Shown: positions 45,285 to 57,046 of the stretch, one piece after another
Layout of the letters: the number at the start of each line of letters is the position of its first letter
How positions within the stretch are numbered: the stretch's first letter is position 1
Assembly: GCA_010094025.1 (NCBI GenBank)
Contig: ML991808.1
Location: forward strand, 124,001-188,000
From: Viridothelium virens
Taxonomy: Eukaryota; Ascomycota; Dothideomycetes; Trypetheliales; Trypetheliaceae
DNA length: 64,000 nt
Direction: 5' to 3'
Program-made: the position numbers and the translations under genes
The notes under the pieces: generated by a model
Told to the model about the DNA's origin: nothing
The model's input: only the letters and a program-made list of their open reading frames with translations
The model's database searches: none

Positions 45285-46771
45285 AAGCCTTCGAGTTGAA
45301 AAAGCTTGGATCGAGATAGTGACAGTCTCTTGACTCAACAAGGCTGTAAAAAACTGAAATCTGATATTATTCAACTGAAGCAGGCACAAAAGGTCCAAGG
45401 TCAGGATGATTGTTCAAAGAAGGTACGCGTAAAGATGTAAAAAGGAAGATAATCTATCTTACGGGGCTTGTGATCAATGCCTATCGGAGCCATTCAGGTA
45501 ACTCCGCCATCGGTAAAGCTACTCAAGAGGTCGTAGGCCTCTCTGGCAGCACAGTGTATAGTGGCGACCTTTGTTACCAGATCCGTCCTCGCCCATGCGT
45601 CCACAGGTGATTTGATCTCGCCAGCTCCATCCAAGTCCATCTTGACCATAGTCAACTGATCGATTGCATTGATCTTTTCAGCAATTCACAGAAAACTGTC
45701 GTTTCATGGTATTGCAAGAGCGATCAAGAAACATCCTGACCATGTGACGTCGGACCGTGCCTTATCTCGGTTATTCGTCCTCAAGAGCTGTCAAGTCCCT
45801 TGGACGATTGAAGTCAGGGAAGTGGGCTTCATTCAGGCACTTCGCTGAACCATTTACACTCTTTTCTCACCGCCTGTCCAAAGCGCGCAGAAGATCGGAC
45901 TCACCAACCTGACGTCCACCATAGACCAGAAACGACCAATTGTTGTACATCCAAGATCGGTATGCTTTGACGATAATATGGTCAGTCTATCCGAACTGTG
46001 GAATCGCATACGTTGCGTTTTTGTCTGAGCATGATCTCCTTTTTCTAGTAGTTCTGCTGACGTTCCATCCTTGATCACGCCGTTCCAGTCTACTTGTACC
46101 AGAATCAGGCCATTCCCGTGGTAGCTGACATCATTTACAACCAAGGACCTTCTCCAAGAAAGCTTATTGTTGTCATGATGTCGTAGAGAATGGAGTCGAG
46201 ATGCTTCATCAACAGCTGCAACTTCTGTCTCGGACACCGATCCTTCTGGGCGAGCTATGAGCCCTTGTGCAGGAAGATCGACTTAACTTGGACTGGGACC
46301 TCGCGTAAGTCGCTCCATGTCGATACCGTTGACCGCATTGAGATCAATCAAGTAGCCGATATTAGGTATCGTTTCGGACGACCTGCCGTACTACTTCTCG
46401 TCTCCTTTCTTTCTCGTCCCTTCGGTCGTGCCATATATGTCGACATCTTCTCTACAGCTGTTGCTCTCTTCATCATTGTTACCTTCACCGTCGTCCCCGT
46501 CATCATCACTATCGTTGCCATCGTTGCCGTTGACAGCACTGCGTCTGTAGCTATTCTGCACTTCAGATCCACCTCGGGACACGTTATAACGTGCGTTAGC
46601 TGGAAGCAGTTCCACGTCTGCGAGTGGAATGATCAGTTGATCCACGTTACAACGGTCGTCGTCGTCAGTCATAAGAGGAGGATTCCGATTTTTCTCCAAC
46701 CATGGCTAATAACAGCAGCCGAGTAGAATCATTCGTTGATTTCAAGTCTTGAAAGCATTCATCCACTGATG
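45285..46771 (-). other. Unresolved, coding-like patches on the minus strand
   Basis: Several minus-strand stretches look coding but could not be assembled: 45854-46237 (YHGNGLILVQVDWNG, ELLEKGDHAQTKTQRM), ~45480-45700 (MVKMDLDGAGEIKSPVDAW) and 46391-46699 (acidic Asp/Asn/Glu tract after DQLIIPLADVELLP). Possibly a decayed or multi-intron gene; no family recognised. Confidence 0.3.
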
Positions 46772-47676
46772 CTATGCCCTCGTAGGGTCAACCCAAGGAA
46801 GTAGAACTATAAAGGCTAAGAGAAATAAGAGATAAACCAGCAATCCAATGCTAGGGTTCAGCCCTACACCAGTGCTGACGCCAGTCTGCGACGCGCTTAA
46901 AGTCGGAGAAGAGAGAGGCGAAGACGACGTGAAGGAGAGAGGTACTAGCAATGTAATTAGCACTGGTCAAATCAGCGGTCAAAATGTATGCGATTCAATT
47001 ACCAGTAGAAGTCGCAATATTCCCCGTAGAAGTTGCATCACCAGGCGAGAAGAGCGACCGTCGAGAAGTATCTGAAGTCACAAACCCCCACATATCGCTT
47101 TCACTTAACGAGGATATCGATTGACTAGGAGAGTCCGAAGTCGCGATGGACACTCGATTGCTTGATGAAAAGAGCGAGCGGCGAGGGGAGTTTGGATCAT
47201 CTGAAGTCACGAAGGACCACAAATCCGCAGATGAGCCAGTCGACGGAAGAGGGGCGCTTGTCTTAAGTGGAGTTCCCATGTCGCAAACGACCTTTTGGAT
47301 AAGTCTAGTGCAAGTCTGCTTGCAGGACGCGACTCAAGTGAAAGAAAAGAGTGTGCTCATCGACACTAAGTATTTCAAGTCTGGAGCAACGAGAGCCCTG
47401 ACTTGCGCACTCTGTTTCCTCCTCCTGACCAAAGCACATAGGAGTCTCCAGGCGCTGAATTTTGGTAGAGAGCACCTCGGTTTGTGGTATTAAGTGTTGC
47501 TCGCCTCTGAACGTGACTGCGGCATGCAGTTTGATTTGCCGACGCCGACTTCCATCGCTCAAGTCGGTCGTCTTTCTCGCTTCACGCTTTGACCGATCAC
47601 CTCCGCTACTAGAGTATTCTGCACTGATGTACCCTTCGCCATGATCTTCGCCACCCTCTCTTTTTCTACTCGTCAT
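46772..47676 (-). CDS. Putative tail-anchored protein with DxWxFVTSD repeats
   Basis: A candidate gene, partly resolved. From the ATG at 47676 a basic/acidic polar N-terminus (KREGGEDHGEGYISAEY, RRRQIKLHAAVTFRGEQHLI) runs to about 47345. A second exon (about 47300-47003) has two copies of a motif: DLWSFVTSDDPNSPRRSLFS and DMWGFVTSDTSRRSLFS. A 40-base intron (46963-47002, GTAATT..ACCAG) joins a Ser/Thr-rich linker and a final hydrophobic helix (IGLLVYLLFLLAFIVLLPW), then stop at 46772. The junction between the first two exons is uncertain. The layout suggests a tail-anchored membrane protein; function is unknown. Its proposed start is only 32 bases from the divergent GH92 start, which is suspiciously close. 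Confidence 0.35.
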
Positions 47677-47708
47677 GCTGGAGAGCTATTGTTCCTCAGA
47701 CTCTCGAT

Positions 47709-50221
47709 ATGGGACGGTGGCTAGCTTTCATTTTAAGCCCAGCGCTCGCCGCTGCCCAGAATGTCGACTACACTCAATACGTCCAGATTTTGTGAGCACA
47801 TCCCGTTGTGGTCCCCTATCTAAATTCTCGCTGACTTTGAGTACAGCATGGGCACTGAGAATGGAGGAAATATGTTTCCCGGTGTTGTGCGCCCTTTTGG
47901 CATGACGAAGCTTGGTACGGATTAGCACAGTGCGGCACGAACGACAGCGCGCTGATGATTCAGGGCCTGATCTCTACACCGGGAGCGATGCGTATTCAGG
48001 CTACTTGCCGTCAGGCAATGTCACTGGTTTTACCATGATGCATGAGAGCGGCACCGGAGGTACGCAGGCAACAGATGAATTGGACGGCGTGCTAAGCGCA
48101 GGCAGGTGCCCCGAAATATGGCGTTGTGCATCAGATGCCTGTGGCAGGCCTGGTCTCAAACCCTCTGATCGATCTCTCTCAGCCACGCGCATCCGCCGAT
48201 CAAGGGAGTGTGGGCACGTACAATACTACACTAGTGAATGGTATTCAGATTTCTCTTGCAGCGAGCGAGCACGCTGGTATCATGAGCTACAAATTTCCCA
48301 ACGGGTCTGCAAGCATTGTCGTTGATGTCTCTCATGTTCTACCTAGCTTTCGAGGTCTCGGGCTCAGTCAGGGCTATGCTGGTGGAAGTGTGCAGGTGTT
48401 TGCTGATGGACACTACGAAACCTCAGGCGTCTACAATAACGGCTGGAACGAGGGTAAGGTCACATGCGTCACCTTGTCTTAAAAACCCGCTTCGTCATCT
48501 TCTTGCTAATTGTCGAAGCTCCGGACTGGAAAATCTATGCCTGCGGCCGCTTCAACGTTGAGCCCGCCACTATGAAGGTCTTCTCGGGAATTAACACCAC
48601 TTTGATTAGTTATGGCGAGACTAACAGCACGTCTTCCATCACGAACCGCGTTGGCGTTGTCTACAGTTTCAAAAACGGAACTCAAGCTGTCGAGTCAAGA
48701 GTAGGAATATCATGGATATCTTCGGCCAAGGCCTGCAGCTACATCAGCTCGGAGTTGCCGAGTTCAAAGTCTTTGGCCCAAGTCCAAAGCGAAACGCAAT
48801 CTTTTTGGAACTCCGAGGTCCTATCGAAGATCACCACGACAATTACCGACCTGCCAACACTGCAACTACTGTACAGCTCACTGTATGGCATGACCCTGAT
48901 CCCTTCAAATCGCACTGGTGAGAATCCGCTGTGGGATTCTCTCGAGCCATATTATGATGACGATTTCACGTTTTGGGATTTGCATCGCTGTTCCACCGCA
49001 CTCATGCAAGTGCTACAGCCCATTGCTTACGAAGAGCAGATCAGGTCCCTAATTGACATTTGGCGTCATGCTGGATGGATGCCGGATGCACGCTCATCAA
49101 ATTACAATGGCCGTACTCAAGGCGGCTCAAATTGCGACAATGTATTGGCTGATGCCTACGTGAAGGGAGTTCGCGGGGCAGTAAACTGGACAGACGGATA
49201 TTCAGCCATGGTCAAGGATGCCGAAGTAACGCCTCCAAACAATGGCGACCCGCAGGCGCCAGACTCCTCAGATCAGCAAGGACGCGGAGCGTTGCCCGAT
49301 TGGCTCAAGTACGGCTACATCACTCCAACGTACTCTCGAGCAGTTACGCGCGCAGTTGAATACTCAGTGAATGACTTTTCGTTGAGCCAGGTTGCCCAAG
49401 GCTTGGGAAACCAAGCCGACTACCGGAAATATCTGTCGCGCTCCCATAATTGGCGCAATCACTGGAGCTCAGGCGTATCTTCACTGGGATTTACAGGCTT
49501 CTTGGTGCCGCGCAGCGCCAACGGGACATTTATTGCCCAGGATCCTCTGTCTTGTGGAGGTTGCTATTGGGGCGACGCATACTACGAGGCATTGCCCTGG
49601 GAATACAGCTTCGGTATGACCCATGACATCGCAACGCTCGTCAATTTTACGGGGGGTCCCCAGAAATTTGTGCAAAAGCTGGAGGCGATGTTTCAACCAG
49701 GCAATAACCCAGCGAGTAGTACAGGGAGCTCGCAATTCAATTACACTATCTTCAATCCGAGTAATGAACCCGACTTTACGACTGCCTACCTCTTCCACTA
49801 TGGCGGTAGACCAGACCTCAGCCTCAAGTACTCACGTCACGTTGCGAGGACATATTACAATGCCGGTAATTCAGGCTTGCCGGGCAATAGTGATGCCGGC
49901 GCTATGCAGACATGGCTCTTATGGAATATGATTGGCCTTTATCCCTTGACTACTACGACGACCTTTCTGATCCACGCACCCTGGTTCAGTATGACGATCA
50001 ACCTTGGTAATGGCAAGGTGCTCAACATTACTACTGTGGGTGGTGATGTAGACTCGGCATTCTATGTGCAACAGCTGCTCGTCAACGGCCAACCTTGGCG
50101 CAAAAGTTGGTTGACCTGGAACGACGTGTTTGCGAATGGCGGTAGTATGGAGTTCACACTTGGAGAACAGCCTAGCCAGTGGTTCGATGGCCCGCTACCG
50201 CCGAGCCCGGGGTCCCTTTAA
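47709..50221 (+). CDS. Secreted GH92 alpha-1,2-mannosidase
   Basis: Five exons: 47709-47791, 47847-47914, 47964-48059, 48106-48453, 48519-50221; introns 46-65 bases; 765 residues. The N-terminus is a signal peptide (GRWLAFILSPALAAAQ) leading to VDYTQYVQIFMGTENGGNMFPGVVRPFGMTKLG, the GH92 start. Other family blocks: GYLPSGNVTGFTMMHESGTG; GAPKYGVVHQMPV; SLYGMTLIPSNRTGENP; FTFWDLHRCSTALM; IDIWRHAGWMPDARSSN; QGGSNCDNVLADAYVKG; WEYSFGMTHDI; GLPGNSDAGAMQTWLLWNMIGLYP. GH92 enzymes are calcium-dependent inverting exo-mannosidases using Glu/Asp acid-base residues. Secreted fungal forms trim mannose from glycoproteins or cell-wall mannan. The many N-x-S/T sites fit a secreted glycoprotein. All elements look intact. 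Confidence 0.92.
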
Positions 50222-51560
50222 GGAGGCTGTAGCTTTGCTTTAAGCAGCGGTGGGTTGGATCATGATTGGATCAGCGCTGTCAACTAGTGGAAGTACTGTA
50301 CCAGGTAACACAGAAGGCGACAAACGCAGACAGCGACGTACAAAATGCATGCTGAAATAACACTTATCTGTTCAGAATATAATATCACTCTAACAATCCT
50401 TTCGACTTGTATAGAAGGGTTAAACAGAATGTTGAACTGAATGCACGCCGTCTTCGAATATTCGTATATCTTAGCTACGGTGACGCATTCTCTTGTTTTT
50501 GTTGTATTCCGAGATTATCAACCTCACTGCTGACCTTGGGCTAACGCTACTTCGAGACTCTCTAGCCGATAGGCCTTTGATCAATCGAGACATCTGAATT
50601 GCCAGAAAATGTATAATTTTTGCAGTTCCCAGGCCACTTCTACAACATTTCATTCTAAACCCGAAAGGTGAAGGGACTATGGAACTAGCTGATAGCCCTA
50701 TGCAACCACAGGTCCGCGTACGCGACGAGCCGCCCGACCGAGGCCGTCCATTGGTGTGACTAGGAGTGGGCCCTCCGCTTGCTGAATGGACTAGGTAGTT
50801 TCAAATAATAGAGAGGTATTGAGCTTGAAGGGAACGCAATGCAGCGATAGCACTACTTCCGAGAAATGAATGAACTCAATTGAACTGATGCCTGTCCAAT
50901 AGGTTCTTGCAGTATGTAAATTTTAAAGACTACTTACTGGCATCGGCATCCAGCCGGGTCTCTTAAGCTGTGCCGGAAACTTGGCGTAAGCTGAGGCTTG
51001 TTTAAATCGAGTCAGGCTTAGGAACGGACCACACCAAAAGCTTGATCGGCCGGAAGAAGTTTTGACCGATCACGCTGTCTCCCAGTCCTCCACACTCATC
51101 TGAACATACGGCACCGACCTGAACTGCGCGAGCGTGGCACAGTACCTTCGCAGGGATGCGCTTTACCCCTCAAGGTGGCTTACGAAGCATTTGGGCTTTG
51201 ATACTGGCAATGCCATTGGGCTCGGTGAGTTGTCGGCAAATATACCCACGTTCGTAGGACGTCATCCATATGGGTGGCATTGTCGAGCCCGGTAAGAGTT
51301 ATCCGATGGCTACTTGTCAGAGCTTCGATCTAGGCGTCTTCCCGCTTTACATGCGCAGTGTCGATAAGGAAGCGCAGCTTACTACCCTTCCGCGGTCAGG
51401 TCTCATCGTCTAAAAATCGAGCTAAGTGAGGGTTGGTATTTAAAGTCAATCGTTTCAGTGAGAGAGCTGGACCTTGAAACTACGTTGAAGTGGGACAGGA
51501 TCTTCGTCATTTCCCATCCCCCTGTCTGCATGAAACTCTACCTCTCAGAATACATAGAAA
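50222..51560. other. Intergenic, no convincing gene; P450 promoter at its right end
   Basis: About 1.3 kb with only short frames. The right end is the P450 upstream region, including TATTTAAA at 51437-51444, ~120 bases before the ATG. Confidence 0.4.
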
Positions 51561-53252
51561 ATGCAAGCCTCTATAACCGAATTGGCAGACTGGATCAGCG
51601 TGAATCAGACACGAATCAGCAGTGCCTTCGCACTGCTCATCGTCTCTAGTCTGACTTATGCTGTCGTCTATAGGCTTGTACTCAGTCCCATTGCCGGATT
51701 TCCAGGGCCCAAGTTGGCTGCTCTGAGCTTCTGGTACGAGTTCTATTACGACGTCATTGAAGGCGGAAGATATACCTGGAAAATTCGAGAGCTGCACGAC
51801 AAGTACGGTCAGTATTGTGAGCAGAATTTGCTAAATGTTCGCTTATTCTTACCCTAGGACCTATCATTCGAATCAACCCCTACGAAATCCACGTCGATGA
51901 TCCAGCATTTTATGCCGATTTGTACACTGGGTCAACCGGGAAACGCGACAAATGGCATTGGTCCATGAACATGTTTGGCATGAAAAGTGCCACCTTCTCG
52001 ACTGTACCGCATGATCTGCACCGTGAGCGCCGTGCCGCCCTCAATCCATCTTTCTCCAAGGCTGCCATCTACCATCTGGAGCCAGTGATCCTGGCACTCG
52101 TGGACCAGTTATGTGACCGGCTCCAAGAGTATCAGAGATCGGGTGAGCCCGCTAATCTTGGCCCTATCTTTGCCGCTCTCACTACCGATGTCGTGACTGA
52201 GTACGCCTTTGGAAAGTCTTATCAGTGTCTACAGGCACCCGACTTCAACCCTCAGCTACATGAGGCTGCCCAGGCAAACACAAAAACCACCGTACTTGCA
52301 AAGCAGTTCCCCTGGATCATCCCTCTTTCCCGAAGCCTTCCGCATTGGGTGGTCCAGGCAGTGAATCCGCTGATGATGCAGATGGTGCATTTTACTGATG
52401 TAAGACCAGATGAGCATTCCTTTCGTGCTGCACGGCAGTCTCCCCAATGATCTCGTTTCTCTTCCCGATTGGCAACTATTGACCTTCTCGTAGTACGTTC
52501 TGGACCAGGTACAATACGTTATCGAGACTCACAATACCGCAAGCGAAAAGCCAAAGCGACCCACCGTCTTCCACGGCATTCTAGATAGCGACACAGACCC
52601 ACGAGAAAAGAGCATACTTCGACTCATGGACGATGGCATCTCGATCATAGGCGCAGGTGTGCTCACAACAGCTGACACTCTACGAATCATCACCTTTCAC
52701 ATCCTCAACCGACCCGAGGTGCTCACCCAACTGCAGGCCGAGCTGGACGCCGCCATCCCAGATCCGACCACAAGCGCCTCGCTCCGGCTAGTCGAGCAGC
52801 TTCCGTACCTGTCCGCCGTCGTAAGTGAAGGCTACCGCATCGCATGCGGCATCTCGTCGCGGCTACAGCGCGTCTCGCCACACGCGCCGCTGACCTACGG
52901 CAAATGGATCATTCCCGCCGGCACCCCTGTCAGCATGACCATCTACCTGCTGCACAACCGGCCGGACATATTTCCGGAGCCCCACGAGTTTCGCCCCGAG
53001 CGCTGGTTGACGTCTCAAGCGGAGCGTCTGGATCGTTACCTTGTCCCTTTTAGCAAGGGCAGCCGGAGCTGTGTTGGCATGAACCTCGCTAATGCGGAGA
53101 TCTGTCTGACGCTCGCGTATCTGTTTCGCCGCTTTAGATTGGAGCTATTTGAGACTACGCGCGCTGATGTGGATATTGAACATGATTATTTCACTGCATT
53201 TCCTCGATTGGACTCTAAAGGGGTGCAGGTTCTGGTAAAAGAGAGAGATTGA
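51561..53252 (+). CDS. Cytochrome P450 monooxygenase
   Basis: Three exons, 51561-51807, 51858-52399 and 52494-53252, with introns of 50 and 94 bases; 515 residues, normal for fungal P450s. The N-terminus has an ER membrane anchor ([23 protein letters not shown]) and a Pro-rich hinge ([11 protein letters not shown]). Diagnostic motifs: I-helix [13 protein letters not shown], the ExxR Glu/Arg in SEGYR, FRPERW, and heme loop [15 protein letters not shown] with the Cys ligand. The I-helix reads GVLTTADT where many have AGxDTT, still carrying Thr. Closest in feel to fungal secondary-metabolism P450s (trichodiene-oxygenase-like N-terminus), but no backbone synthase is nearby. Substrate unknown. Confidence 0.92.
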
Positions 53253-53528
53253 CGACGCTAACCCGACTATTCGAAAGTTTGATGACAAAGTGCGATTTTG
53301 GCTCGTTCAAATTTCTCCTTTCAGCATTCTGTCTCTGAGCTGCAGGGTTCTTGTTGTACAGCGACTCCACATTGATAGTCAACAAATGATGTATCAGTCA
53401 AATTCCTTGAATGCAGTTTTCTGCCCCAGACGTGTATATCATGTGGATAAGAACCTTAAAATAGCGGACCTTTGAATTTGTATCAACGCCAAGTCATTGC
53501 CAGAGCCAACCACACCCCCCAAATTATT

Positions 53529-54566
53529 TCAGTGGAGCCAGTTCTGGCCGTAGTGAGTACTGGATTCCACCACTACCGTTATTCCATCAACAAGGAATCC
53601 ATCCATTTCAACTTTAAAACGCTCCAAGCGTTCCATATTTGCAAACGAGACCCACCAAACCTTGACACCGGTATTTTTACGAATCCCATGAGAATTGAGT
53701 GCAATAGCACTCGGTTCATACTTCCTAAAGGTCTCTAATAAGGAGAGGGGCGTGTCGAATCGAGAGGGAAGGTGGCTGCCATCCGCAGATGTGATGCGGG
53801 CCGAAAAGGGATATCGCTTGCCTTTGCGAGGGATCCGATCGAGGAAACAGCATTTTTGATCCTTTGGAGTGATGACAAGCAGTCGACCTTCTGAGCCTTC
53901 GGAAATAGAGTTGTCGGAAGTCGTGAGGCCAGAGTAAACAACCAAGCACCTCACAGCATCGTTCGCGGCTCGATGTAGAGTCGGACTAGGCTGATCGGAA
54001 ATGCCCATAGCCTTGATGACTTCGAACAGCTTAGGCGCGGATGATCCGCTTAATTCTGAAGCGATGTACTGTAAATCTACCCAGTATGTGAAGAAAGAGA
54101 CCGGAGCTGGACACTTTTGTGATATCCATTCCATCTCGGGATAGAGACTGAATCCAACAAGTATCAAGCTGCTTTGATTATCAAGGCGAGAGAGTATCTG
54201 AATGATAGTCGAACCAACTTCTTCGGCACCGACAAGCACCGTGCTTCCTTCACATTCGATCCCCTCGCGTGATAGATTCTTTGATATTCTATCTCGGACC
54301 AGAATGGTATGAGTTTCGATTTGGTTCTGGTGGTACCAAGCTAAAAGAGTGCTATTTCTGCAAAACATTGGTTGCTGATCTTTCTTCGTTCGAGGGATCC
54401 CCAGAGCAAGTTCGGTCAGCCCTTGTTCCGAAAACTTGATCTTCAGCGCGACTGGCGATGATCTCAGGCTGTGCTCTTTAAGTAGTTCGAAATCCGAGAT
54501 ATTAGAACCCCATAACGACTTTATATGTCTCATCCGGAACTTAGGAGTCTCGCCTCTTAGATGCAT
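53529..54566 (-). CDS. Gfd2/YDR514C-like RNase H-fold protein
   Basis: Single exon from an ATG, 345 residues. The central part resembles the nuclease-like domain of yeast Gfd2/YDR514C and fungal relatives: LILVGFSLYPEMEWI, then SFFTYWVDLQYIA, and SPTLHRAANDAVRCLVVYSGL, where the His and Asp of LHRAANDA occupy the usual third DEDD-type motif. The expected first acidic motif is not clearly seen in this copy, so catalysis is doubtful. The C-terminal ~110 residues (RLLVITPKDQKCCFL...) have no known domain. In many filamentous fungi this family has expanded with unknown roles. Confidence 0.6.
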   Translation of the reverse strand: MHLRGETPKFRMRHIKSLWGSNISDFELLKEHSLRSSPVALKIKFSEQGLTELALGIPRTKKDQQPMFCRNSTLLAWYHQNQIETHTILVRDRISKNLSREGIECEGSTVLVGAEEVGSTIIQILSRLDNQSSLILVGFSLYPEMEWISQKCPAPVSFFTYWVDLQYIASELSGSSAPKLFEVIKAMGISDQPSPTLHRAANDAVRCLVVYSGLTTSDNSISEGSEGRLLVITPKDQKCCFLDRIPRKGKRYPFSARITSADGSHLPSRFDTPLSLLETFRKYEPSAIALNSHGIRKNTGVKVWWVSFANMERLERFKVEMDGFLVDGITVVVESSTHYGQNWLH

Positions 54567-55365
54567 GGCAAATTTTGCGATACTATGGAAAAGTTCGCGC
54601 GCTGTCAGTAGTACGAATCTCGGGTGCCCAGTAGCGAGAGATTGGGAGGTTGTGATATTGTGAGTGTGACGAGCGTTGGATGGGAAAGTCGGGTTAATAA
54701 TACAGTTGGTAGACGTATAGAAGATGTGTAGGCTCCTACTTAAGCTTAGGGGTAAAAAATGCTATGTCAAAGAAGCAGGAGGTTTATCTATAGAGAGAGT
54801 ATGTATGTGTCTGGTTTGAAAATTGTCGAGGTTGATGAGAATGAAATGCAGTGGATTGTATGAAGCTAAATACACAGTGAGGATGAGAATGGCTGCATAT
54901 ACTAGGATAGATAGAGTGATAGCTATCCATGGCGCCGCCAAACCTTCTATGAAGGTCCTCGGTCGCGTATTCCTCTAACACTCCCTTAATGTAGTATCTG
55001 AACTGTAGCAGCATTTCATGTGATTCCCCGATGCTCACTCCGATCTCATCTCATTCTCCAAGTTGATAGTATCTATCTCGACAGAAGATGATCACTTGGA
55101 ATGGAGTTTCTTCTAAATGTGTATTCGTAACTTAATTGTAGCTCAAGTTAGCTCAGGGATATCTCAGCTGTGGCGCAGAATATAGTGGTACCGCCGCAGC
55201 TCAGGATTTGATGATGTAAAATGGGTGATGAAAGCTTGTAGATGAAGCTATGGAGGCGAGGACATCTATATACGTAGTAACTCACGACCTTCACTCGTAA
55301 TCACATGATAGAATTGCTAATAGGATTGTCTTCTCACACATCACATGCAACATCAGGATCGCTTA
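54567..55365. other. Intergenic, no convincing gene
   Basis: About 0.8 kb, AT-rich, with only an 84-codon frame of no clear family (54784-55038, minus). Confidence 0.35.
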
Positions 55366-55725
55366 CTAACCGCTCATGTCTAGCGGCGGGAGAGACTTCC
55401 AATATCGTAACTCGCACCTCATGCCCTCATTCGTCGTCGTGTCAGTTTTGACATAAGAGAAGAGCAACTCCCGGTCTCTTCTCAATACAATATCATCTTG
55501 CAACGGGAATATATGTGGTCCCTGAAAATTTCTCTCTCTGGCGAAGATGGAGGGAATTAAATCGAGCTCTAGTCGCGTGATATATAGTTTACGAGCTGTG
55601 AATCCTAATAGAAATCTTATGAGAAACTCTTTGATCATATGAGGATATCTCTTGTGTGATTTCACTTTCCACTCATCAATCGAATCCGCAAAATCATCCT
55701 TGTTCACCCTCAATTTTTCGTTCAT
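55366..55725 (-). CDS. Hypothetical small protein
   Basis: Frame of 119 residues from an ATG (MNEKLRVNKDDFADSIDEW), with a basic/aromatic centre (KEFLIRFLLGFTARKLYI) and charged C-terminus. No family is recognised. It lies downstream of the membrane-protein frame on the same strand (87 bases apart), so it could be a 3' exon of that gene rather than a gene of its own. Confidence 0.3.
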   Translation of the reverse strand: MNEKLRVNKDDFADSIDEWKVKSHKRYPHMIKEFLIRFLLGFTARKLYITRLELDLIPSIFARERNFQGPHIFPLQDDIVLRRDRELLFSYVKTDTTTNEGMRCELRYWKSLPPLDMSG

Positions 55726-55812
55726 GCTCTATTTGAACCAGGCAGATCTGTCGGCTCTGGCAGGGCATGAATACTCTTTGAGCAGCTCACGAACGATACG
55801 ATCGTTACTATA

Positions 55813-56553
55813 CTAGCGATCGCAAAAAAAATAGCAACCTAGAACCGCGTCAGTGAACACAGGTGTTGGTATGTAGGTTATCCATTCCCGCATTCTCCGA
55901 CTTGCCTTCAAATTGTCATTCCATTTCTCATCCAGCAAGACAAGTGGACTAAAGATAATAGAACATAATCCGGCAAGAAATGTCATTACAGAAAGGGTCA
56001 GCAGCATCATTGGACACTGAAGGGCAAATATGATCGCCCGATTAGCGGTTCGATTACCTATGGTCTGTGGTTCGGCCCTTATCAAAATGCTTTGGAACCT
56101 CTGTGCCTCTTCCTCATCAAGCTCGCTGTCGGGCAGAATGTTCTGTTGTTGCGCCCCTAAAACTACAGCTACCAATCCAAATACAATACTTGAATACCAA
56201 GAGGCCGACACGCTCCAATGGCTATCATCGACAGCGTTCCAAGAGAGTACGGAAATAACGGACGTAACAAGAATGGCCGCCTGCAAATTCTTCTTAGCTA
56301 ACGGGCCTTTAAGGGTGTGAAGAGCGAAGCTCACGGCAACTTGAACGTATCTGCTTTCATTGGCCTTGTATCTTGTGAAACGGTGGATCCTGGACGGAAG
56401 TTGGTTGCGGTCGTTTGTGTCATTTATGATTCCATCAATGGCCTGTACTGTGTTACGTTTGAAACTCTTGTAGTAAAAGTACGTCGATAAAAAAAGAAGG
56501 GGATGATCAAAACCCCATCCAGCGAGGGTTCTTAGCCTCGCCAATGCCTTCAT
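55813..56553 (-). CDS. Hypothetical multi-pass membrane protein
   Basis: The open frame runs from a GTG at 56622; the first in-frame ATG is at 56553 (MKALARLRTLAGWGFDHP), giving 246 residues. Alternatively the frame enters from an upstream exon through the CTTCTAG acceptor near 56615. Hydrophobic segments: LQAAILVTSVISVL, YSSIVFGLVAVVLG and MMLLTLSVMTFLAGLCSIIF; the C-terminus ends DAVLGCYFFCDR. The sequence between them is charged (LPDSELDEEEAQRFQSILI). The pattern is that of orphan fungal membrane proteins often found next to incompatibility-type genes; function is unknown. Confidence 0.5.
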   Translation of the reverse strand: MKALARLRTLAGWGFDHPLLFLSTYFYYKSFKRNTVQAIDGIINDTNDRNQLPSRIHRFTRYKANESRYVQVAVSFALHTLKGPLAKKNLQAAILVTSVISVLSWNAVDDSHWSVSASWYSSIVFGLVAVVLGAQQQNILPDSELDEEEAQRFQSILIRAEPQTIGNRTANRAIIFALQCPMMLLTLSVMTFLAGLCSIIFSPLVLLDEKWNDNLKASRRMREWITYIPTPVFTDAVLGCYFFCDR

Positions 56554-56752
56554 GTTGGAATGTTCGACTATGTTGCTCGTCGAAAGAGGCAGCCGCCCCA
56601 AATTTGAGGTTTCTAGAAGCACAATTATACTTCATGCATTGTGACGTCTCGTGACTATCAGCTGATAGGCATCAGCAGCACTGGTTCTATTTGATTCGCT
56701 ACCAATAGGTGCGCCCGAAGCTTGGCGGCCAGCCACGAATGAGTTTTCTCTC

Positions 56753-57046
56753 TCACCTCTGCGAATTAAAGCTATGAGGGCCTTGCAAGTTCTCAATTTC
56801 GAAATTGAAGCATGCGTCTCCATCCTTGTCTATCTTCCTATCGAGGACGTATGCCCCTGATTCGATTTGCCACCTCCTCACAGGGTTGAGCTGAGCAGAG
56901 ATAAGAAGACCTTTTTTCTTTTCTCGAGAGATTTTTTGATATTGCAGCGTCTTTTCCGACTTTTTGTTATCAATTGCGAGTCTCAACTCCAAGTTAGAGT
57001 TACTACACTTGAATACAACGATCTCTGCATCTGACCGGTAGCGCAT
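56753..57046 (-). CDS. Hypothetical short frame, possible 5' exon of the membrane-protein gene
   Basis: 97 codons with an ATG start; Lys/Glu-rich (RLAIDNKKSEKTLQYQ, NPVRRWQIESGAY). It ends NSQRstop, with a GTGAG donor directly overlapping the end, so splicing into a downstream exon is possible. The phase does not match the GTG frame that starts at 56622, so no join is claimed. Confidence 0.25.
   Translation of the reverse strand: MRYRSDAEIVVFKCSNSNLELRLAIDNKKSEKTLQYQKISREKKKGLLISAQLNPVRRWQIESGAYVLDRKIDKDGDACFNFEIENLQGPHSFNSQR

Noticed and set aside
46190-46726. Plus-strand hydrophobic frame resembling a membrane protein
   Set aside because: It is the reverse complement of a GAT/AAC-rich acidic tract; the hydrophobicity is a by-product of composition.
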